Shown here piece by piece: positions 15,300-22,413 of a DNA stretch of 24,886 nucleotides. This DNA is from a virus. The first letter of the stretch is position 1, and each line of letters starts with the position of its first letter. The notes beneath the pieces are model-generated. The model was given only the letters and a program-made list of their open reading frames with translations. It ran no database searches and was not told the DNA's origin. The position numbers and the translations under genes were made by a program. Location: the IMG/VR virus record IMGVR_UViG_3300025312_000961, positions 1 through 24,886 of that record. The stretch is one strand, 5' to 3'.

Positions 15300-16284
15300 C
15301 CCTGAGGGCCTCCTTCCAGTCGCTGTAGTAGTAGTCGAGCTTCTGGATCACGAGGTCATCCTTTTGGCGGCACACCCACCGGTAGAAGGCTCGGAACCTC
15401 TGGTCCCAATCCTGGTGCATCGTGACGTTGGCGACGACGTCGCCCATAGCCTCCAGTTCCCGGTTGTTCCGTGGAAGCACCCGGAGGAGATCGTGCTGCT
15501 TCGCCACCTCGATCATGGTGTTGGTGATGGTCAACAACACCACCCTAGAGCATAGATCGGTCAGGTGGCCTGGGGTCCCCTTGAGGACCCAGCTGACCTG
15601 GAGCTTGGATGGATCCCGGTAGTAGGACTTCTGGACGATGAAGTTGTTCAACTGGATGGCCAAGGCCTCCTGGACCGATAGCTTGTCCTTAAGGTCTTGC
15701 TCAAGATCCCGGGGGATCTGGGGTTCCGATGAAGGTAGTTGCAGTAGCTTGCCCCCGGGCCGCAGGCCAGATCCATCCCCTCCGGCTCCTGGAAAGGCGA
15801 GGGCCGGGGGCTCTTGGCCCCTTTCTTCCACCTTCTCTTCCTCTTCTTCTCTTAATATGTGAGCAGTTTCTGCTCGGGTTTTTGTGCCAAACTGAGCAGT
15901 TTTCGATCGGCTATGTGAGCATTTTTCGATCAGGTCGGGTGAGCAGTTTCTGATCACGTCTGTGCGTTTGAGTGCATCGGATGCCTGGTCCAACGTGAGG
16001 ATCTGGAGGTAGTAGGCTCCATCCTTCGGAAGCACCAACCCCATGGATACCAGGCCCTCCATCCCCAAGCCGGTGGTCCGGCGGGTCATGCCACACATCT
16101 TAGCTATCCGGGAGATCGACAACCTTGCAGGATGCCCTGTGTCCATTGATTGGTTCCTGGCCAAGGCCCCCAGGATCTTGATCTGGTTGCCCGACAGAAC
16201 CTTCCAGAACATGTCGAAGAACTCTACCGTGGTGCCGAAAAACACGGATCCTTTAGGTAAGTAGCGGGTCATGGCGATGGGCAT
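15289..16284 (-). CDS. Winged-helix DNA-binding protein, lambda-O-like replication initiator or terminase small subunit
   Basis: This encodes 331 residues; GGAG lies seven bases before the ATG. Residues about 30-95 form a winged helix-turn-helix (NQIKILGALARNQS, LSISRIAKMCGMTRRTTGLG, MEGLVSMGLVLPKDGAYYL). This resembles the N-terminal domain of lambda O and related phage initiators. Residues 110-143 are encoded by a set of DNA repeats, then follows an acidic, proline- and glycine-rich linker (143-192) and a helical C-terminal domain (193-331, with MHQDWDQRFRAFYRWVCRQK). This domain order, with iterons in the linker-coding DNA, is that of lambda O, which binds its own gene as origin and recruits the helicase loader. 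The gene follows the terminase large subunit, so a terminase small subunit that binds a packaging site is the main alternative. Confidence 0.6.
   Translation of the reverse strand: MPIAMTRYLPKGSVFFGTTVEFFDMFWKVLSGNQIKILGALARNQSMDTGHPARLSISRIAKMCGMTRRTTGLGMEGLVSMGLVLPKDGAYYLQILTLDQASDALKRTDVIRNCSPDLIEKCSHSRSKTAQFGTKTRAETAHILREEEEEKVEERGQEPPALAFPGAGGDGSGLRPGGKLLQLPSSEPQIPRDLEQDLKDKLSVQEALAIQLNNFIVQKSYYRDPSKLQVSWVLKGTPGHLTDLCSRVVLLTITNTMIEVAKQHDLLRVLPRNNRELEAMGDVVANVTMHQDWDQRFRAFYRWVCRQKDDLVIQKLDYYYSDWKEALRANG
15831..15859. other. Homopurine tract and AT-rich step beside the repeats (possible unwinding element)
   Basis: The plus strand has 23 consecutive pyrimidines at 15831-15853 followed by AATATG; the coding strand is therefore all purine there and encodes a run of glutamates. 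In a GC-rich region such strand asymmetry beside iteron-like repeats resembles the A-rich asymmetric segment next to the lambda iterons. It lies on the same (downstream, in gene sense) side. It may be simply an acidic linker. Confidence 0.4.
15860..15958. repeat. Four dyad-symmetric iteron-like repeats within the winged-helix gene
   Basis: Four 19-base copies start at 15860, 15893, 15916 and 15940: TGAGCAGTTTCTGCTCGGG, TGAGCAGTTTTCGATCGGC, TGAGCATTTTTCGATCAGG and TGAGCAGTTTCTGATCACG. Each is an imperfect palindrome around TTT (GAGCAG-TTT-CTGCTC is perfect in the first). Spacings are 33, 23 and 24 bases. The 23-base step changes reading frame, so repeats 1-2 and 3-4 encode different residues. 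The similarity is therefore kept at the DNA level. Likely binding sites for the encoded winged-helix protein, as origin iterons or as packaging-site repeats. Confidence 0.8.
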
Positions 16285-16311
16285 GTTGAACTCCAGGGGT
16301 GTGGGGTTGGG

Positions 16312-17979
16312 TTATATGAAATCGTCTTCATCTTCGAGCTGGTCGTTGTGGATGATCTGGATATCCTTCCGCATCATCCGGGCGACCAGGAAACAATAGT
16401 TGAGCGAATGGATCGCGTCGTCAGGACGCAAGGGGGAGTGAGTATATAGGATTCTCCCGAGTTTGTCCGTCGCGACCGCGACGTTGAGGAAATCTTGGCC
16501 GAACTCCTCGACGTATCCTTCAAACACCTCGATGGTCTGGGACTTCATTGCTTCGAACAGGTGGGTCATGGACTCGGTGCGGCTCACGATGTACTTCTTG
16601 AGATTCCGGTTCCACTTGATCAGGGCCTTCTGGCCATGGGCGTAGACGAACTCCGAACACTTGGGAAAATCGGTCCTGATCCTGGTGTTCTGGCTCCACC
16701 CGGCCCCGAAGTCCAGTCCCATGAACACGACACGAAATTTCTTAGCAATTTCAAGAATGTAGCGCACCTGGTACAAAGGGTTTACCTCGTGCCCTACCTT
16801 GAACCTCTTGCAGAAGATGACCTGAAACTTACCGTGTTGATTCCACCCCCCGATCGTCACGACGGTATAGCTGATGTCCCCGTAGCCCCAATCGACCCCC
16901 ATGATTGGCTGTGGGATGTACTGCTGGTCCACCGACATGGGGAGCCGGTTGGCAGCCCGCCGGAGATCCGACGTCGTGATGGGTTTGACCCCAAGTTCGT
17001 AGCTGCGGCCCAGGATCTCGTTGCTGATCCTGGCGTTACTGTAGGTCTTGAGTTTGTTGTACAGTTCATCCCAGTGGTCCAGAACCATCGGGTTGATAAC
17101 CTGGGGGATCCGGTACCCGATGTACATGTCTTTCTTGCCAGGGGCCTGGTGGACCCATTGGCCCTCCAGGACGTTGAGATTCTGTTGACATTTAGAACAA
17201 ATGGGTCCTGTGGTCCCGATGTTCTCGATCTCCATGATGTTCTCATGGCCCTTGGGGCACCGGGTTACCCATTCGCCTTGCGTCGAGTAATCAGCCCAAT
17301 AGGACCCGATCAGGCAGTCCGGAGTATTGGCTGTCCCGGTGATCAAGATCCTGCGGCCGAACCGGTCATGGTGCGAGTGCGTCAGGGTCTCCTGGAGGAC
17401 AGGCAAGTGGCTCGGGATCATCTCCTGGGCCTCGTCGACCAACAGTTGGTCCGACGGGATCCCGCGGGCCGAATCGGCCGTCAGGTAGGCAGAGCGCAGC
17501 AACACAGACGAGCCGTTGGAGAACTCCTTGTGGTACAGGTTATCCACCACCTCCTTGCCCAACAGTTCGCGCAACAGGGGACTGGCCCGTAGGGTGCCGT
17601 CGAGCTTGTCATAGGCGAATGTCCGGGTGTGCTTGTCTGTTGGCGCGACGTACAGGGTTCGGAATCCCCGGAGCCCGTCGAGTTGCGCTACCGCAGGGAG
17701 TAGCATCATGTTTGATAAAAACGAGCTTTTTTCTATCTGACGGCCCCCAATGACAACCATGCGCTTGTGCCATCGGTCGTACAGTGGATACAGGTACGGC
17801 CTGCGGGTAAAGGTGAAGGGCATCCCGCCGCCATCCCGCAGCCGGATGATCTTGACCGCAAGGCTAGATGGAAGTTGCTCCACCACCTGGACGTCGGTGG
17901 TGGCGTTGGGATCAGGTGGAGGCTTCCATCGATGCAGCGGTTTAGGGCTTTCCTGCCAACTTCTCGGCTCGCGCAACAA
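16312..17979 (-). CDS. terL: Terminase large subunit
   Basis: This encodes 555 residues from a TTG at 17979 (GGGAG lies just upstream; the next TTG at 17976 is equally possible), overlapping the previous gene by 38 bases. Motor motifs are clear: Walker A-like GGRQIEKSS (78-86), Walker B QLLVDEAQE (178-186) and the coupling motif ITGTAN (213-218). A zinc knuckle (C241, H245, C261, C264) sits between motor and nuclease. The RNase H-type nuclease has Asp363 in MGVDWGYG, Asp423 in MGLDFGAG and Asp520/521 in RPDDAIHSL. The protein pumps phage DNA into the prohead through the portal and cuts the concatemer. The motor, nuclease and zinc insertion are all intact, so it should be active. Confidence 0.92.
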   Translation of the reverse strand: MLREPRSWQESPKPLHRWKPPPDPNATTDVQVVEQLPSSLAVKIIRLRDGGGMPFTFTRRPYLYPLYDRWHKRMVVIGGRQIEKSSFLSNMMLLPAVAQLDGLRGFRTLYVAPTDKHTRTFAYDKLDGTLRASPLLRELLGKEVVDNLYHKEFSNGSSVLLRSAYLTADSARGIPSDQLLVDEAQEMIPSHLPVLQETLTHSHHDRFGRRILITGTANTPDCLIGSYWADYSTQGEWVTRCPKGHENIMEIENIGTTGPICSKCQQNLNVLEGQWVHQAPGKKDMYIGYRIPQVINPMVLDHWDELYNKLKTYSNARISNEILGRSYELGVKPITTSDLRRAANRLPMSVDQQYIPQPIMGVDWGYGDISYTVVTIGGWNQHGKFQVIFCKRFKVGHEVNPLYQVRYILEIAKKFRVVFMGLDFGAGWSQNTRIRTDFPKCSEFVYAHGQKALIKWNRNLKKYIVSRTESMTHLFEAMKSQTIEVFEGYVEEFGQDFLNVAVATDKLGRILYTHSPLRPDDAIHSLNYCFLVARMMRKDIQIIHNDQLEDEDDFI

Positions 17980-18487
17980 TTGCTCCCGCGATGCGCTCGA
18001 GCACCAGGTTGGGGTCGAGCAAAATTGCCCCGGTCCCCACGCTGAACCACACCATTGGAACCGGGTTTTTGTGTTTCCGATCCGTCATCCTGCCGTTGGA
18101 TCCACGGAAGTACTGGATGGCGCCCGAGGGATCTCGCCAATAGGCCATGACCCTTGTGTCAAGCCGGTGGCCCGAGGGGCTCACGCCCTCTTCCTCATGA
18201 AATTCAGCGTCCACCTGGACCGACTTGCCCAACACCTCGATGACCGCCCCCTCCATGGCCTTGGCAAACGTCTGGTTGTCGGGCAGGAAGGTCTCGTAGT
18301 CCGGAACCCTGGGAAAAATATGGAATTGAAACTTGTTCGTCGGGGCATCGTACTTGTAGTCCACGACCACGTGGGGACCAGCTTTATGGAAATATGACCC
18401 CACCAGGCTGGCCGCCTGGTTGGCAATCGAGGACACGGGGATCCCCCCGACCTCAAGGCTTCGTTGAACTTGCAGGTGTTGCGTCAC
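17942..18487 (-). CDS. Conserved-looking phage protein of unknown function
   Basis: This encodes 181 residues from a GTG that overlaps the previous stop (GTGA). The start has a short amphipathic stretch (SSIANQAASLVGSYFHKAG), then an alternating beta region (HVVVDYKYDAPTNKFQFHIF). An acidic turn follows (DAEFHEEEGVSPSGHRLDTR), then FSVGTGAILLDPNLVLERIA and a basic end. No catalytic motif or membrane segment is visible. It overlaps the terminase start by 38 bases and so is probably translated with it. A baseplate or tail component would fit the spike gene two genes upstream, but this is only positional. Confidence 0.45.
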   Translation of the reverse strand: MTQHLQVQRSLEVGGIPVSSIANQAASLVGSYFHKAGPHVVVDYKYDAPTNKFQFHIFPRVPDYETFLPDNQTFAKAMEGAVIEVLGKSVQVDAEFHEEEGVSPSGHRLDTRVMAYWRDPSGAIQYFRGSNGRMTDRKHKNPVPMVWFSVGTGAILLDPNLVLERIAGAIVARAEKLAGKP

Positions 18488-19251
18488 AGAACCTCCAGGG
18501 GACTTGCGTTTTCAGTCATCAACTTTACGATCAAGGTGTCTTCAGGTTTTTTGAAATGATCGCTATGGTCAAACGTCTTGACGGATGAGAGGAATCCCGA
18601 GAGAGATTTGATCCCCTCGCGATCCGTCCGGATGGGTAATGATTCTAGCGTAACGAGCCAAGTTTGCAACCCGCGGATGTAGGCAGTCTCCTGAATGGTT
18701 CTGCCGGTACTATACCGAAGCCTCAAGGCGAATTCCAAAAACGTGGGCTCGAGCCCCAGGAGGGAATACCGGAGCCACCCACACTTCAGCGTGAGGTAGT
18801 AGATGTCCCGGGCTTTGAGAATCCGGGGGTTAAAAAAATACCTACGGTACGCCGTGATGTCCTGGAGCTTGACCGCGTGGGGATGGGTGATGGACCGGTT
18901 GATCGCACCCGCGACCTCGTCGTCGGTGTACCCGTTGAGCAACAAGGCTTCGATCGGGTTACGGAACATCTGGTTGTTGACCAGCGAGTAGGCCACCTGG
19001 CACGATTCCCCTGCCCGCCGGCGCCGATGTGCTGCCCACATGTCATAGTACCCGGCCTTACGGATCGCCTGGGTAACTTGATGATGCCCTTGACCCAGGA
19101 GCCCCAGGGCCCACTCGCGCTGCTCGTCGAAATATTGATCGGTGTTGGGTGGCAGGAATACGAGGTGATCATCCAGTGACCTGGTGATCCCACTGGCATC
19201 ATGCCCGCAGAGCAAGAGGTACCGGTAGAATTCCCGCGCCGGGATCTCCAC
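18484..19251 (-). CDS. Unknown helical protein between baseplate and terminase genes
   Basis: This encodes 255 residues from a GTG six bases after the preceding stop; no good Shine-Dalgarno is visible, so reinitiation is likely. The protein is rich in helices, aromatics and arginine (REWALGLLGQGHHQVTQAIR, LKARDIYYLTLKCGWLRYSL). Residues about 102-120 (IEALLLNGYTDDEVAGAIN) look like a helix-turn-helix-type turn, though without a clear DNA-binding signature. Its second half has LRYSTGRTIQETAYIRGLQT and ends acidic. I do not recognise the family. The HTH-like segment could suit a terminase small subunit two genes before terL, and this is worth weighing against the winged-helix gene. Confidence 0.45.
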   Translation of the reverse strand: MEIPAREFYRYLLLCGHDASGITRSLDDHLVFLPPNTDQYFDEQREWALGLLGQGHHQVTQAIRKAGYYDMWAAHRRRRAGESCQVAYSLVNNQMFRNPIEALLLNGYTDDEVAGAINRSITHPHAVKLQDITAYRRYFFNPRILKARDIYYLTLKCGWLRYSLLGLEPTFLEFALRLRYSTGRTIQETAYIRGLQTWLVTLESLPIRTDREGIKSLSGFLSSVKTFDHSDHFKKPEDTLIVKLMTENASPLEVL

Positions 19252-19257
19252 GGCGGC

Positions 19258-21282
19258 TCATCGATAAAGCCCCTGGAGCGAGATTGCCCGCAGGGAGTCG
19301 ATAATGGGTTGCATCCGGGTCATCACCACCTTGGCCGGGCCCTCGGGGATCTCGTGCATCCCCAGGCGGCTCAGGAGTAGCAACCGTGCAACCTTCTGTT
19401 GCGCTCGCTCCAGGTCCTGGGCCATCGAGTTGTAGTCATTCTCGATCTCGGTATCCAGGAGCCCAAGCCCCAGGACAGCGTCGACACTGTTGGGATCGTC
19501 CAGCATGGCCGCGGCCTTGAGGAATTCGATGTCTACCCAGGGGATCTCCACCGAGACCTTGCCCCTCGGGACAAGGGTACGGCACCCCGTGAGTTCCACG
19601 AGCCCCTCGTCCGCCACCTTGTCCAACACGGTCTCGACCTGATTGGCCGGCACCCCGGTGGCCAGCAAGACCAGCGCGGTATCATCTGAATCCAATGGTT
19701 CGGTCACGATCGAGGAAACCGCCTGGCCCTCGAGAGCAAACAGGTTACTCGCCAGCTTCATGACCTTGACCGTCGGGTCCACCCGCAGGGGGGCGAACGG
19801 CCGAAACCTTGTATCCCCAAGTGGAACCCACTTGAAAAATGCCGGAACCGTGAGGACCTGGGTCTCGGGGCTATAGATGGGACTCCGGAGCCCCTGGGCC
19901 ACGTAGACCTTGAGGCTCGTGTCCATCGGGAACCCGCGGGACGCCACTCCAGACTCGTGGACTGTGCAGAAGTAGCATGTCCCTTCCTTGGCCTTGGCAA
20001 TAGACCGGACGGTCATGGGGACCATGGCGACAAGTCCTTTTTCACCTTCCGCAAGGAAGAAACCAGTGCCCTGGGGCACCCCACCTTTCATGTCCTGGAG
20101 TTCCCGGCCCACGGAGCAATAGAGTGTCGACTCCATGGCCCAGGATTGACGCTTGGCATCGACAAACAGACTCTTGCCCGTGGGGTTACCGTCAAGGTCC
20201 ACCACCGTGGAGACCAAGAACCCAACTTTCTGATCCTGGCCGTCCTGCAGGGTCGCGGCGCAGACCGCCGGGTATTCGAACTTCACGGTGGTGGCGTTCG
20301 ACGATTTAATCGTGGCCGTGGGCTTGAGGCTGCAGAACATCCCGTTGCCAATGTCCGTGCCCCCGGGGATGTCGATCGAAGCCCCGCGGGTAAAGCTAAA
20401 CCCCGTGGGGTCGGTGGCCCGGACGGTGGCTCCATCAACCCCTTGGAGCACCTGGACCACTGGCCCCCGGACCGGCGGGACTCCTGAGGACGTCCCGGCC
20501 AACGCCTCGATCAAAGGCCCCAGGATATCGGCCAGCCCAGGCTCCTGGGCGACCTTCTCCTGCAGGATCTTGACCTTCTGGGGGTTCACATAAGCAGCCC
20601 CCTTGGAAAACCGGTCTGAAAACGGCACACCTGTGAAATCGGACAACATCTCAAGTTCCTCAACCCCAAGACGCTGGGCCTTGTAGAAAAACTTGGCATC
20701 GTCGAGACGACTGTCTTCCGCCAGCTTGACACCCCCCATCATGGCGGACCCCATGTCCATGCCCCCGGACCCAAAAAAGAACGTACGGGACGGTGGCCAT
20801 AGGTACCCAATGAGCGTGGGGTCGGACGAAATCCGGCCCGTATACTTGCCCATCTGGGTGAGTTCCCCAGCCTTGCGTTTGAAATTGTCTTCGTCCAGGG
20901 CACAGACCGTTGATCCCGAGATGAAGATATCGAGCGGCGCGAGGGTCCCCTCGGCAATGATCAACGGGATACTGGCCATTACCTCCTGCTCAGCTCCTTG
21001 ACTTTGTGGTCCTTGCTGGAAGGCGCTTCCGAGCTGACGCTCGGGCGAAATTGGCTGCTTGGCCGACACCAAGATGCTCCCGATCCCATACTGACGATCC
21101 GGCAACTTCTTGAGAAACTCGATCGCGATGGTAAAGTCCACGAGCCAGGGGTGCAACCGGTAGGCGTAGTCCGTGATCTCGGATTCCCAGTCCTCCGGCG
21201 GGTTGGCCAACTGGATACTGAGGCTCGCGGCCTTCTCGAACGTGTCGGTCAACTGGGGCTTGGGTTTGAACAGGTTCGCCAT
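19258..21282 (-). CDS. Large unknown protein, probable virion or tail component
   Basis: This encodes 674 residues, the second longest complete protein here. The start is the ATG at 21282, nine bases after the spike gene stop, preceded by TAGACT-AGAGTC rather than a normal ribosome site. The N-terminus has helical segments (DTFEKAASLSIQLANPPEDW) and a glycine-rich patch at about residues 169-184 (FGSGGMDMGSAMMGG). The middle (about 250-520) is beta-rich with frequent turns (ASIDIPGGTDIGNG, KVGFLVSTVVDLDGNPTGKS). The last 130 residues are helical (LERAQQKVARLLLLSRLGMH). No signal peptide, membrane segment or enzyme motif was found. Following the spike gene, a baseplate or tail role is plausible. 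It is also long enough to be a portal, but nothing specific supports that. Confidence 0.5.
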   Translation of the reverse strand: MANLFKPKPQLTDTFEKAASLSIQLANPPEDWESEITDYAYRLHPWLVDFTIAIEFLKKLPDRQYGIGSILVSAKQPISPERQLGSAFQQGPQSQGAEQEVMASIPLIIAEGTLAPLDIFISGSTVCALDEDNFKRKAGELTQMGKYTGRISSDPTLIGYLWPPSRTFFFGSGGMDMGSAMMGGVKLAEDSRLDDAKFFYKAQRLGVEELEMLSDFTGVPFSDRFSKGAAYVNPQKVKILQEKVAQEPGLADILGPLIEALAGTSSGVPPVRGPVVQVLQGVDGATVRATDPTGFSFTRGASIDIPGGTDIGNGMFCSLKPTATIKSSNATTVKFEYPAVCAATLQDGQDQKVGFLVSTVVDLDGNPTGKSLFVDAKRQSWAMESTLYCSVGRELQDMKGGVPQGTGFFLAEGEKGLVAMVPMTVRSIAKAKEGTCYFCTVHESGVASRGFPMDTSLKVYVAQGLRSPIYSPETQVLTVPAFFKWVPLGDTRFRPFAPLRVDPTVKVMKLASNLFALEGQAVSSIVTEPLDSDDTALVLLATGVPANQVETVLDKVADEGLVELTGCRTLVPRGKVSVEIPWVDIEFLKAAAMLDDPNSVDAVLGLGLLDTEIENDYNSMAQDLERAQQKVARLLLLSRLGMHEIPEGPAKVVMTRMQPIIDSLRAISLQGLYR

Positions 21283-21291
21283 GACTCTAGT

Positions 21292-22413
21292 CTACGATAG
21301 TTTGGTGTCACGAGCCAACGCCTGGGCCAGGGAAGTCTTGAACGTCTCGATCGACCCCTTGGTAGTCGTGACCGCAGGGGCAATCTGCTGGAACCCAGGT
21401 TGTAGGGCTGCCAAAGGACCTTGCGCCGCAACAGCCAAGGCGGCCCCCGTGGCCGCCAGGCTGTCCATCAAGACGGACATACCCGTGAGGAACGCCTCCA
21501 ACTGGGTCTTGAGGGTCGTGCCCAAGACCGCTGGTTCCGTGGCATTTGCCAATTCTACGCCTGAGTCTCCATTTAGTTTCGCCTTCCCGGTAGCCGACAT
21601 GTTGAATTCACCCTCGACCGTCATGTCGAAATCATCAGTGAATTCGAGCGTCGTGCTCGCGGCCGTGACCTTGAGGTTACCGGCCCGGTCGACAGTGCAG
21701 CGAAACACTTCTTCGCCATCCTTTTGCACAGCCCTGTGGTCCACGGGACGGTCTGGCATGTCGGTCACGTCGGTCACGTTCCCTTGCTTCAACACCAAGA
21801 CCACCTCACCCTTGCTGAATTCCTTGACCTCGTAGACCAGCTCCACCGGGGTCCCGTCGATCCCCTTCTCATCCCGACGGTTCTTCCAACGGAACTCGCC
21901 CCCGGCGGTCTCGAGGGTATAGTTTTCACAGATGTCCTTGATCTGGTGGAGCAGGGGGATGAAGATCCGGCGGGTCACGGGGTCGGCCGCGATGTCGACG
22001 ATTCCACCGGCATGCACGTGGACGTAGTTCCCTGATTCCGACGACATCATGGTGTCACCCGGCCGCATGGCCTTGCGGCGACCCCGGGCGTAGCCCCTCT
22101 GGGCCACCACCGGGAGGAACATCAGGATCACGGGGCTCCGGACGTCCGACAGGTGGGCCACGATGCACTTGTCCCCCACCTGGGGCATGTACCCCATCAT
22201 GGTGCCGTTGCGACTGACCCCCAGGCCCCCGATCTCAATGTTCGACGGTCTACGGCCCGAGAACTTGCATTCCAGATCACACGTCCACAGATCTGGATCC
22301 ACCCGCACGACTTCCGCCGTTTCAATCAGGACAGGCCGATCCGGCGGTACCCACCCGCCCCCAGGGTCTGGTAACTTCAGGCTCGTGAGCTGATCATCGC
22401 GGTTCAGCACCAT
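21292..22413 (-). CDS. Baseplate central spike / assembly protein V-like (OB-fold)
   Basis: This encodes 373 residues from the ATG at 22413, which shares a base with the RNA polymerase stop codon (TAATG), so it is translationally coupled; the longer open frame upstream is antiparallel-like and rejected. Residues about 30-105 have the OB-fold pattern of gpV and gp45 spike proteins (AEVVRVDPDLWTCDLECKFS, then MMGYMPQVGDKCIVAHLSD). A beta region follows (about 125-290), including TTLEFTDDFDMTVEGEFNMS, that should form a trimeric beta-prism or helix. The end, EPAVLGTTLKTQLEAFL, is typical of spike-hub proteins. The spike caps the tail tube and pierces the outer membrane. A lysozyme domain as in T4 gp5 is not visible. 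Confidence 0.75.
   Translation of the reverse strand: MVLNRDDQLTSLKLPDPGGGWVPPDRPVLIETAEVVRVDPDLWTCDLECKFSGRRPSNIEIGGLGVSRNGTMMGYMPQVGDKCIVAHLSDVRSPVILMFLPVVAQRGYARGRRKAMRPGDTMMSSESGNYVHVHAGGIVDIAADPVTRRIFIPLLHQIKDICENYTLETAGGEFRWKNRRDEKGIDGTPVELVYEVKEFSKGEVVLVLKQGNVTDVTDMPDRPVDHRAVQKDGEEVFRCTVDRAGNLKVTAASTTLEFTDDFDMTVEGEFNMSATGKAKLNGDSGVELANATEPAVLGTTLKTQLEAFLTGMSVLMDSLAATGAALAVAAQGPLAALQPGFQQIAPAVTTTKGSIETFKTSLAQALARDTKLS

Noticed and set aside
15860-15958. Repeats considered as a CRISPR-like array
   Set aside because: Only 4-14 bases separate the copies, which are imperfect palindromes inside a coding sequence; this fits protein binding sites, not repeat-spacer units.
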